12,111 nucleotides of DNA from the NCBI GenBank assembly GCA_029857655.1, contig JAOUGR010000030.1, positions 1 to 12,111 on the forward strand, read 5' to 3'. The notes beneath the pieces are model-generated. The model searched no databases. It had not been told where the DNA came from and saw nothing but the letters and a program-made list of their open reading frames with translations. Source of the DNA: Gammaproteobacteria bacterium (GTDB lineage: Bacteria; Pseudomonadota; Gammaproteobacteria; Steroidobacterales; Steroidobacteraceae). A program made the position numbers and the translations under genes. Below are positions 7,601 through 12,068 of this stretch, in pieces; position 1 is the stretch's first letter, and each line of letters begins with the position of its first letter.

Positions 7601-9066
7601 GCAGCATCGAAGCGATCCGCGGCTCGCACAAGGACGATGTCTACGACGCGCGCGGCTTCTCGGGCTCCAGCGCCAATGCTGGCTCGTTCGGCACTCTCAA
7701 CGAGTTCGAAGGCATGGCGGGCAACGACACGGTCTTTGGCAACGGCAATACGCGCCTCACCTTCGCCAGTGCGCGCGAAGGGGTCCAGGTGGACCTCGCG
7801 GCCGGGACGGTCACAGGGGGCGCCTCCGTCGGCAACGACGTCCTGATGGGCGGCATCAACCAGATGCGCGGCTCGAACTTCGGCGACGTGCTGATGGGCT
7901 CGAACCACGGCATCGCGTCTGCCGAGGTCTATGAAGGGCGCCGGGGCGACGACACGTACAGCGGCCGCGGCGGCTTCGACCAGGCGCGCTACGACAGCGA
8001 TCCGACGGGCGCCGGCATCACGGTCGTGATGGCCGCGATCGATGCCCACATCGGCACGGTCACGGGCGACGACGCGATCGGCGTTGACACGTTGATCGAC
8101 ATCGTGAGTGTGGTCGGGACCCGGTTCGACGATACCTACGACGCAACTGGCTACGTCAGCGCGGTGTCGGGGCTAGGCGCCTTCAACGAATTCGACGGCG
8201 GCTTCGGCGACGATACGATCACCGGCAACGGCGCCACGCGCGTCTCGTACATCAGCGCCAGCTCGGCGGTGACGGTGCAGCTGGGCACCTCGGGCAACGC
8301 TTCCGGCCTGGCCACGGGCCTCGACACACTGATTAACGTGTTCAACGTGCGCGGCTCGAACTTCGACGACACGCTCACCGGCAGCATCGGCGACGACACC
8401 TTCGAGGGCCGCGGCGGCAATGACACCATCGACGGGCGCGGCGGCTTCGACCTCGTGCGCTACGACAATGGGTCGAACGGCCCGGGCAGCTTCATCGTCG
8501 ACCCGCTGGGCCGCTTCACGGCCAGCGCGGGGGGGCACAACACGGATTTCCTCATCGAGATCGAATCTATCCGCGGCACCAACTTCGGCGATACCTTCGA
8601 CGGCTCGGCCTCGAGCCTGGGCTTCACTTTCGACGGGCGCGGCGGCAACGACACGCTGATCGGCTCGCAGGGCAACGACACCCTGCTCGGGGGCGACGGC
8701 AACGATCTACTGCGCGGCGGGCTGGGGTTCGACTTCCTGGACGGCGGCGCGGGCGCCGACACCTTCGACTTCGATCACCTCGGCGAGGCCGGCGACCTCG
8801 TGGCCGGCTTCCAGGCCGTGCCGGGTGGCGACGTGCTCGACATTGCCGACCTGCTCGCGGCCTCGACGACCTACGCCGGCGGCGCCGGCGGCGCGCTCGC
8901 CGACTACGTGCGCTTGGAGAACTCGGGGGCCGACGCGCTGCTGCAGATCGACGCCGACGGCGCCGGCAGCGTGGAAGGGTGGCAAACGCTGGCCGTGCTG
9001 CTCGGCCACGCCGGCATCGAGCTCGGTACGCTGCAGGGCCAGGGCAATCTCGACACCCTGATCTGA
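1645..9066 (+). CDS. Giant RTX-type calcium-binding secreted protein with DUF4114-like and cadherin-like N-terminal domains and three super-repeats
   Basis: Predicted 2473-residue extracellular protein exported by a type I secretion system, folding on calcium outside the cell. Residues 1-168 form an N-terminal domain ending in AFEDL and RDFNDLVIDV, the conserved acidic motif of DUF4114. Residues 170-273 are one cadherin-like domain (ENSAGGTLVGQV, ASDPDAGQTLTYAI, STGAITV). From residue 279 to the end there are RTX nonapeptides of the GGxGNDxL type mixed with longer modules of the pattern Y..A..GV.VDL..G.A...GTDTL..I..VRGS. Three super-repeats cover residues 279-1112, 1113-1675 and 1676-2473. 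Each ends in a 102-residue segment resembling the type I secretion target domain (VC_A0849 subclass). There is no Sec signal peptide and I find no cysteine, as is usual for such proteins. No protease, lipase or toxin motif was found. Adhesin, biofilm-matrix or S-layer-like roles are plausible guesses only. No exporter genes are adjacent. Confidence 0.92.
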   Translation: MTTLQITFVSESAGYRNTLGYYNKRTGEVEILFLDTNDDGRRAGISAGDTATFEVDQADLDAGNIGFFIIPNGADIYGTGRHSKLNGPLSFEIDKKGDGHIVDARGRDLKGEQGQIIFTDPALNKKDVDYTKGDDDANGILGQIAFEDLVRKSNRDFNDLVIDVKAIQPNRPPVVEDQAFSVAENSAGGTLVGQVAASDPDAGQTLTYAIVGGNESGAFAIDASTGAITVSDPSKLDFESPDLASYALTVQVTDNGSGALAVTATVSIGVTDVLEALVGTPGDDTLIGGPGSDAIYGLAGNDLLIGLGGDDQLYAGPGNDLLRGDAGNDLLDGGVVADFQSDLGFRDFDRVDYSTSPAGVNANLETGTAFDGWGGVDTLIGIEAINGSMHNDVLTGSDAFSENFHGGAGDDFIDGGGGNDRAEYFDAASGVTINLGGFGGFADSTGTVSGDFSVGFDTLLDVELFVGSEFADTYNVGWFLSGSAPGGFLSSFNAFEGRGGDDQIFGNGATRIEYTNATGPVTVDFGLGMAWGDASVGTDIFFGVSQVRGSAYSDTLLGSTFFSNESFDGRGGDDFIDGKQGFDRADYAFNGPASVGLMVNLAAGTVVGDPVFSGTDTLRSIESIRGTHLADTYDATGFSPFSTNAGSLGTLNEFEGMAGDDTVIGNGSTRISYALAREGVTVDLLAGIAVGGASVGTDTLLGGIVEMRGSNFDDVLMGTSNGTLFAEIYEGLGGNDTFSGRGGVDKAIYGTAGVSGITVVMATAAGSNIGTVTGDSAVGTDTLIDIAFVQGTFLDDTYDATGYFSPVTGLGNFNEFEGAGGNDTIIGNGGTRVSYLSSWSGVTVDLGLGTASSPATGTDTLINIFNVRGSNLDDTLLGGAANDTFEGRGGFDFIDGGAGFDLVRYDNGSFGGGQFVADATGAFNTFAPGHDNDFLVNVEAIRGSNFDDTFDGSTSFLGYTFDARGGNDTLIGSQGNDTLLGGDGNDLLRGNQGFDFLDGGFGQDRFDFDFLWDGVDTIANFENFPGGDVLDIADLLAFSTSYAGGAGGPLSDFVRLEAIGPDAQLQIDPDGSASAQTWQPLAILLGRGGVDLFMLQAGGNLLVEASGGITLFGTSADDILIGGPGNDAIYGLLGNDFLRGGAGNDLLDGGVVADYQSDVGFRDNDRADYSTAIFGVDVNLATGIAQDGEGGTDTLIGIESVNGSMFNDVLTGSSAFSENFHGGAGNDTIHGGGGFDRAEYADATSMVWISLGGFGDSSGTVSGDASVGFDTLLDVEQFVGSDFADSYSVGWFISGSLPGGFFSSFNSFEGRGGNDSISGNGNTRIDYTSATGAVNVSLATGIATGDASVGTDTFTGVNAVRGSAFNDTLVGGNPSSDGFESFDGRGGNDFIDGGSGWDRAEYSFNGPIAGGITVHLAAGTVVGDVAFTGADTLRSIEAIRGSHLDDWFDATGFSGFSTNAGSFGTLNEFEGLAGNDTIIGNGNTRIIYGFAREGVVVDLLAGTAVGGASVGSDTILGGVFEVRGSNFDDTLVGSSGNDNLFGGNGNDVLRGGLGADFLDGGSGSDRFDFDNLGEAGDVVVNFDALPGGDAIDIVDLLAFSTGYAGGAGGPLMDFVRVETAGFDTLLQIDPDGFFGPLGWQLLVTLAGISGLTLETMVNGGNLVFDNGGGGGITLIGTPGNDFLEGGPGDDTLIGDLGNDLLRGNAGNDVLDGFVIADLQSDIGFRDNDRADYSTSPSGVDVNLRTNVAFDGFGGMDTLIGIEAVTGSPFNDVLVGSHTTFSESFRGGAGDDVIDGGGGNDLAEYADATGPVTITLGFGNTSATVSGDASVGFDTLLDVERFQGTMFADIFNAGGFTGGFNSFEGRGGDDQITGNWATRIEYTGATSGVVVDLDLGQATGDASVGTDTFTGVTQVRGSAHADSFYGALFFSDESFDGRGGDDYMDGRLGFDRADYAFNGPVAVGIDVALATGTVVGDPVFTGTDTLRSIEAIRGSHKDDVYDARGFSGSSANAGSFGTLNEFEGMAGNDTVFGNGNTRLTFASAREGVQVDLAAGTVTGGASVGNDVLMGGINQMRGSNFGDVLMGSNHGIASAEVYEGRRGDDTYSGRGGFDQARYDSDPTGAGITVVMAAIDAHIGTVTGDDAIGVDTLIDIVSVVGTRFDDTYDATGYVSAVSGLGAFNEFDGGFGDDTITGNGATRVSYISASSAVTVQLGTSGNASGLATGLDTLINVFNVRGSNFDDTLTGSIGDDTFEGRGGNDTIDGRGGFDLVRYDNGSNGPGSFIVDPLGRFTASAGGHNTDFLIEIESIRGTNFGDTFDGSASSLGFTFDGRGGNDTLIGSQGNDTLLGGDGNDLLRGGLGFDFLDGGAGADTFDFDHLGEAGDLVAGFQAVPGGDVLDIADLLAASTTYAGGAGGALADYVRLENSGADALLQIDADGAGSVEGWQTLAVLLGHAGIELGTLQGQGNLDTLI
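2479..4980 (+). repeat. RTX super-repeat A (834 codons)
   Basis: Begins at GTPGDDTL and holds an RTX nonapeptide block, then eight modules alternating short (about 70 residues) and long (about 88 residues). Module starts in order are DRVDYSTS, DRAEYFDA, RIEYTNAT, DRADYAFN, RISYALAR, DKAIYGTA, RVSYLSSW and DLVRYDNG. It closes with another nonapeptide block and the 102-residue target-like segment. Its head has two more nonapeptides (18 residues) than that of repeat B. Each module matches the module at the same position in repeats B and C better than its neighbours, showing that the whole unit was duplicated. Confidence 0.85.
4654..4959 (+). other. Internal type I secretion target-like segment, copy 1 (102 codons)
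   Basis: Starts DRFDFD and contains PGGDVLDIADLLAFST, YAGGAGGPLSDFVRLE and LQIDPDG, ending near GGNLL. It aligns gap-free with copies 2 and 3, and by eye about 60 of 102 residues are identical to copy 3. This class of segment normally sits at the extreme C-terminus, so its position about 1370 residues before the end suggests a fossil export signal now serving as a structural spacer. Confidence 0.75.
4981..6669 (+). repeat. RTX super-repeat B (563 codons, shortened)
   Basis: Begins at GTSADDIL. It has counterparts of the first five modules of A (starts DRADYSTA, DRAEYADA, RIDYTSAT, DRAEYSFN, RIIYGFAR), then passes directly from RGSNFDD to the nonapeptide block DTLVGSSGND and the target-like segment. 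Modules six to eight are absent, about 250 residues, equivalent to roughly 3787-4545 of repeat A. The first two modules resemble A more than C: A and B share VGWF.SGS.PGGF, which is shortened in C. Confidence 0.85.
6337..6642 (+). other. Internal type I secretion target-like segment, copy 2 (102 codons)
   Basis: Starts DRFDFDNLGEAGD and contains PGGDAIDIVDLLAFST, YAGGAGGPLMDFVRVE and LQIDPDG, ending GGNLVFDN. It has the same length as copies 1 and 3 with no gaps. It is followed by a glycine run (GGGGG) and the start of super-repeat C. Confidence 0.75.
6670..9063 (+). repeat. RTX super-repeat C (798 codons)
   Basis: Begins at GTPGNDFL and keeps the full eight-module order of A (starts DRADYSTS, DLAEYADA, RIEYTGAT, DRADYAFN, RLTFASAR, DQARYDSD, RVSYISAS, DLVRYDNG). 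The second module is shortened where A and B have VGWF.SGS.PGGF. It ends in the true C-terminus of the protein, so it carries the copy of the target domain that can act in export. Confidence 0.85.
8758..9063 (+). other. C-terminal type I secretion target domain, copy 3 (functional position)
   Basis: The last 102 residues of the protein, starting DTFDFDHLGEAGD and containing PGGDVLDIADLLAAST, YAGGAGGALADYVRLE and LQIDADG, ending QGNLDTLI. The pattern DxxDIADLL, then D[YF]VRxE, then LQID.DG, then L.G..L..L...GNL is that of the VC_A0849-subclass type I secretion C-terminal target domain. An uncleaved C-terminal signal of this kind would be read by an ABC exporter that lies outside the window. 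Confidence 0.8.
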
Positions 9067-9088
9067 GCGCCGCGCCGGTCGTTACGCG

Positions 9089-9343
9089 CTACTGCACGTC
9101 GTTGTCGATGCGCCGCGTCTCGCGCTCGACCTTGTACTCGCCCTCGATCACCGAGCCGTCGCCGCGCGCGCCGCGCCGCAGCGCCATCTCACGCCGCACG
9201 CCGCGCGTTTTCCACGCGAGCCAGGCCCACACGCCGAGCGCAATCCCGCCCGCGACTGCCAGGATCACGGACGCAAAGATGAACGCGAGGACGAAGAGCA
9301 CCAGCCCGATTGCGATCCCGGCAATACGCTGAAGCACGTTCAC
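9089..9343 (-). CDS. Small membrane protein of unknown function
   Basis: 84 residues starting at a GTG that overlaps the stop of the upstream VOC gene by 4 nt (GTGA), implying translational coupling. Residues about 5-46 are almost wholly hydrophobic with glycines in the middle (IAGIAIGLVLFVLAF, then GGIALGVWAWLAW), enough for a two-helix hairpin or one long helix. The remainder is a charged, arginine-rich tail (KTRGVRREMALRRGARG, then VIEGEYKVERE). I do not recognise a named family. The tail is probably cytoplasmic by the positive-inside rule. Its place as last gene of the NfeD-QmcA unit suggests, but does not show, a membrane-related role. Its stop is 22 nt from the convergent RTX stop, and I see no clear terminator between them. 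Confidence 0.7.
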   Translation of the reverse strand: MNVLQRIAGIAIGLVLFVLAFIFASVILAVAGGIALGVWAWLAWKTRGVRREMALRRGARGDGSVIEGEYKVERETRRIDNDVQ

Positions 9344-9735
9344 GCCGGCTCGGGCTCCTTGGCGTCGAAGTCGATCTCGACCTTGGCGTTGTTCGGATCG
9401 TGGAAGAAGAGCTGCCAGGTGCCGTACTCGGGCAGGCGGCGCAGCTCATAGTCGATGCCCTTCGCCTTGAGCTTGGCCACCGTCGCGCCGAGGCCGGTGC
9501 CGTAGAAGGCCATGTGGTCGATGACGCCCTTCACCAGGAGCTTGCGCTCCTTGCCGGCCACCACGTGCAGGATCGGGTCCTTGCCGCGGCCGCCGTCGGC
9601 GTACAGCCACGCGCCCGGGAAGTTGAACGGCGGGCGCGCACCCGGTTTAAGGTTGAGGTGTTCCGCGTAGAACGCCAGCGTCGCCGGCAGGTCGTCGGTG
9701 ATGATGTTGAAGTGGTCCATGCGCGTGATCGGCAT
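9340..9735 (-). CDS. VOC (glyoxalase/dioxygenase-fold) family protein
   Basis: 131 residues with the paired beta-alpha-beta-beta-beta layout of the vicinal oxygen chelate superfamily. The N-terminal half opens with MDHFNI and FYAEHLNL; the second half has VIDHMAFY and ends HDPNNAKVEIDF. Four likely metal ligands occupy the glyoxalase-I-like positions: His8, His57 (ILHVVAG), His74 (IDHMAF) and Glu120 (VEIDF), so an active metal site is likely. The substrate is not predictable; lactoylglutathione lyase, extradiol dioxygenase-like and resistance proteins share this fold. It starts 1 nt after the QmcA-like stop, with a GGGG Shine-Dalgarno inside the end of that gene, and its own stop overlaps the next start, so it is co-transcribed and probably coupled. 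Confidence 0.85.
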   Translation of the reverse strand: MPITRMDHFNIITDDLPATLAFYAEHLNLKPGARPPFNFPGAWLYADGGRGKDPILHVVAGKERKLLVKGVIDHMAFYGTGLGATVAKLKAKGIDYELRRLPEYGTWQLFFHDPNNAKVEIDFDAKEPEPA

Positions 9736-9736
9736 T

Positions 9737-10738
9737 TCAAGCCCCTTTCGCCGCGGCCTGCGTCTGGCGCGTCTTGTCCATCACGGTCATGGCCGTGGTG
9801 ATGAGCGCCGCGATGTCGGCGGCGTTCGCCGGCACGATCAGGGTATTGGATTCCTTGGCGAGCCGGCCGAAGGCGGCGACGTACTCCTGCGCCACCTTGA
9901 GGTTGGCGGCGTCCATGCCGCCCTTGTCCGAGATCGCCTCGCCCACCGCGCGCACCGCGGCGGCGTTGGCTTCGGCGATCAGCCTGAGCGCCGTGGCCTC
10001 GCCCTGCGCGCGGTTGATCGCCGCCTGCTTCTCGCCCTCGGAGCGCAGCACCGCGGCCTGCTTCTCGCCATCGGCGACGTTGATCTCCTGCTGGCGCTCG
10101 CCCTCGGACTTGGCGATCAGCGCGCGCTTCTCGCGCTCGGCGGTGATCTGCTGCTGCATGGAGCGCAGGATCGCTTCAGGCGGGGTGAGGCTCTTGATCT
10201 CGTAGCGCAGCACCTTGATGCCCCAGCTGCGCCCGGCTTCGTCGAGCACGCTGACGATCTGCCGGTTGATCTCGTCGCGCGACTCGAAGGTCTTGTCGAG
10301 CTCCATCTTGCCGATCTCGCTCCGGAGCGTGGTCTGCGCGAGCTGCGAGATGGCGACGATGTAGTTGGACGAGCCGTAGGAGGCGAGCCGCGGGTCGGTG
10401 ACCTGGAAGTACAGGATGCCGTCGACGCCGAGCTGCGTATTGTCTTTGGTGATGCAGACCTGCTCGGCGACGTCGAGCGGCACTTCCTTCAGCGAATGGC
10501 GGTAGGCGACGCGATCGAACACCGGCACGATGAAGTTCAGGCCCGGTTCCAGCACCGAGCTGAAGCGTCCGAAGCGCTCGATGACGAAGGCGCTCTGCTG
10601 CGGCACCACGCGCACCCCTTCCAGGACGAAGGCGATCGCCGCGGCGATCAGGAACACGTACACCGCGTAGGACGCGGTATTGGTGAGGACGAAGGTCGCC
10701 CCGGCCAGCACCGCGGAGATGATCAGCTTGACCAGCAT
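9737..10738 (-). CDS. qmcA: SPFH/band-7 protein, QmcA-like paraslipin
   Basis: 333-residue stomatin-family membrane protein that forms oligomeric scaffolds at the inner membrane. Two hydrophobic N-terminal segments (about 4-18 and 24-40) precede the SPFH domain (about 43-200), which shows VPQQSAFVIERFGRF, LEPGLNFIVPVFDRV, DVAEQVCITKDN and EINRQIVSVLDEAGRSWGIKV. A charged Glu/Ala/Gln-rich coiled coil follows (about 205-275, with SEGE, DGEKQAAVLRSEGEKQAAI and AQGEATALRL repeats), then an Ala-rich tail. E. coli QmcA is about 305 residues and has one N-terminal anchor; the extra hydrophobic segment here is mildly unusual. The start has an AGGA Shine-Dalgarno 7 nt upstream. The gene lies 28 nt after the NfeD-like gene, the well-known NfeD-stomatin operon pairing, which strongly supports the call. 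Confidence 0.93.
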   Translation of the reverse strand: MLVKLIISAVLAGATFVLTNTASYAVYVFLIAAAIAFVLEGVRVVPQQSAFVIERFGRFSSVLEPGLNFIVPVFDRVAYRHSLKEVPLDVAEQVCITKDNTQLGVDGILYFQVTDPRLASYGSSNYIVAISQLAQTTLRSEIGKMELDKTFESRDEINRQIVSVLDEAGRSWGIKVLRYEIKSLTPPEAILRSMQQQITAEREKRALIAKSEGERQQEINVADGEKQAAVLRSEGEKQAAINRAQGEATALRLIAEANAAAVRAVGEAISDKGGMDAANLKVAQEYVAAFGRLAKESNTLIVPANAADIAALITTAMTVMDKTRQTQAAAKGA

Positions 10739-10766
10739 CGGGCTTTCCTTTCTTCTTGCGTGCCCC

Positions 10767-11192
10767 TCAGGCGGGGCGCCTGGCGCTCACCTTGAGCGTA
10801 TTGCCTTCCGCGGCGAGCACGTACAGCACCGCGCCGGGCTGCGGCGCGTCGCCGCCTTCCAGGCGCGCGTCCCAGCTGGCGCCGCGATAGCGCACGCGCG
10901 CCAGGCCCGCCGCCTGGTCGACCCAGCTCTCGAAGCTCGCCGGCTGGCCGGCGTCAATCGACGGCATCTGCTGCGCGGCGTTGCGCGCGCGGTACGCATG
11001 CACGAAGTACGCGCCGACGCCCGCCACCACAGTGGCCGTGATCGCCTGCAGCGGGAAGCCGCCGCCGAGCCACGCGGCGAGCGCGGCGCCGAACGCAGCC
11101 ACGCCCAGCACAAGCAGATAAAAGGTGCCGGTAATCAACTCGGCGATCACCAGCGCGAGGCCGGCGAGCAGCCAGATCAGGTATGCCTCCAT
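10767..11192 (-). CDS. NfeD-like short membrane protein (YbbK type)
   Basis: 141 residues, the short form of NfeD that lacks the ClpP-like protease domain. Three hydrophobic helices (about 4-21, 24-43 and 48-66) are followed by a soluble beta-rich OB-fold domain (about 80-138, with GLARVRYRGASWDARLE, AVLYVLAAEGNTLKV). Family members are partners of SPFH proteins; the next gene is a QmcA-like protein, matching the E. coli ybbK-qmcA arrangement. It is the first gene of the minus-strand unit, and its promoter must lie in the 63-bp gap to the divergent hydratase gene or within that gene. I see no good Shine-Dalgarno before the ATG at 11192. Confidence 0.9.
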   Translation of the reverse strand: MEAYLIWLLAGLALVIAELITGTFYLLVLGVAAFGAALAAWLGGGFPLQAITATVVAGVGAYFVHAYRARNAAQQMPSIDAGQPASFESWVDQAAGLARVRYRGASWDARLEGGDAPQPGAVLYVLAAEGNTLKVSARRPA

Positions 11193-11220
11193 GGCGCGCT
11201 AATGTGGCACGCGAAACGCA

Positions 11221-11236
11221 GGGGCGCAACCGCCCC
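11221..11236. repeat. Inverted repeat GGGGCG-N4-CGCCCC in the divergent promoter region
   Basis: Perfect 6-bp arms with a CAAC spacer, ending 6 bp before the TAGAAT box of the hydratase gene, so it covers where the -35 element would be. The right arm can instead pair as CCCC-AC-GGGG (11233-11242). It may be a regulator site for one or both divergent transcripts, or chance in G+C-rich DNA. Confidence 0.4.
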
Positions 11237-11242
11237 ACGGGG

Positions 11243-11248
11243 TAGAAT
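11243..11248 (+). promoter_or_regulatory. Probable -10 box of the hydratase gene; leaderless start suspected
   Basis: TAGAAT lies 7 nt before the ATG at 11256, which would put transcription initiation at or within a base or two of the start codon. No Shine-Dalgarno occurs at normal spacing (the nearest G run, 11239-11242, is 13 nt away). Together this suggests a leaderless mRNA. Confidence 0.45.
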
Positions 11249-11255
11249 TTTCGGC

Positions 11256-12068
11256 ATGGCCGAGTCCACCCTGAAGAAAGTGTCGGAAGAGTTGATCGAG
11301 CTGGCGGCGAGCGGCCATACGGCCCCGCAGTTCAGCGAGCGCTTCCCGAAGCTGGACGCCGAAGCGGGCTACCGCGCGATGCGGCGGCTGCACCAGCACC
11401 GCCTGACGATCGGCTGGAAGCCGCTCGGGCGCAAGATCGGTTTCACCAACCGCACGCTCTGGGCGCGCTACGGCGTCGACAAGCCGATGTGGGGCTTCGT
11501 CTACGACCACACGCTGATCCGCGCCGAGGACAATCGCGCCGAGGTGCCGCTCGCGGGGCTCGCGCAGCCGAGGATCGAGCCCGAGATCTGTTTCGGCCTC
11601 AAGGCGCCGCCGCCGCGCTCGCATGACGCGCACGCCATTCTCGCCGCCATCGAGTGGGTGGCGCACTCGGTGGAGATCGTGCAGTGCTTCCACCCGGACT
11701 GGAAGGTGAAGCTGCCCGACTGCACTGCCGCCAACGGGCTGCACGGGCGGCTCATCCTCGGCACGCAGGTTGCGGTGGAGCAGATCCCGGATCTGGAGGC
11801 GCTGCTGCCCGCGGCGCGTGTCGTCCTTCGCAAAGGCGGCAAGGCCGTGGACGAGGGCGTCGGTGCCAACGTCCTCGACAGCCCGCTCTACGCCCTTGGG
11901 CACCTCGTCGAGCTGCTCGCCATCCAGCCTGATTTCGACAATCTGCACGCCGGCGAGATCGTGAGCACGGGCACGCTCACGGACGCTCACCCGGTGAAGG
12001 CGGGCGAGACCTGGACGACCGCCTTCGAGGGCCTGCCGCTGCCCGGGCTGACGGTGAAGTTCGCGTGA
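11256..12068 (+). CDS. 2-keto-4-pentenoate hydratase/2-oxohepta-3-ene-1,7-dioate hydratase-like enzyme (MhpD, FAH superfamily)
   Basis: 270 residues, close to the usual size of the MhpD/DmpH hydratase-decarboxylase family, which acts on 2-keto-4-enoic acids from meta-cleavage of aromatics. Visible signatures are GRKIGFTNRTLW with Lys60, the acidic metal pair IEPE (Glu108 and Glu110), Glu140 in AHSVEIVQC about 30 residues later, and the C-terminal GEIVSTGTLTDAHPV. These match the catalytic lysine and three-glutamate metal site of MhpD. The exact substrate, and hydratase versus decarboxylase activity, cannot be decided. The ATG at 11256 is chosen because the protein begins there as family members do and a TAGAAT box sits just upstream; a longer open frame from 10680 would run antisense through the NfeD-like gene. 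Its TGA overlaps the next GTG, so it is coupled to a CoA-transferase. Confidence 0.88.
   Translation: MAESTLKKVSEELIELAASGHTAPQFSERFPKLDAEAGYRAMRRLHQHRLTIGWKPLGRKIGFTNRTLWARYGVDKPMWGFVYDHTLIRAEDNRAEVPLAGLAQPRIEPEICFGLKAPPPRSHDAHAILAAIEWVAHSVEIVQCFHPDWKVKLPDCTAANGLHGRLILGTQVAVEQIPDLEALLPAARVVLRKGGKAVDEGVGANVLDSPLYALGHLVELLAIQPDFDNLHAGEIVSTGTLTDAHPVKAGETWTTAFEGLPLPGLTVKFA

Noticed and set aside
2479..9063. Regularly repeated short sequences suggesting a CRISPR array or tandem DNA satellite
   Set aside because: The repeats are in one continuous reading frame, vary at third positions and encode RTX nonapeptides and longer modules; there are no constant repeats with unique spacers.
9066..9090. 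AGCGC / GCGCT pairing between the convergent RTX and small-protein stops as a bidirectional terminator
   Set aside because: The stem is only 5 bp with a loop of about 15 nt and there is no T tract on either strand.
9698..10795. Plus-strand 365-codon frame opposite the QmcA-like gene
   Set aside because: It is a shadow of a well-recognised minus-strand gene; the product is Arg/His/Leu-rich with no family features.
10680..11255. Extended hydratase N-terminus running back to 10680
   Set aside because: It would lie antisense to the whole NfeD-like gene and has no homology to hydratases; the family-like sequence begins at the ATG at 11256.
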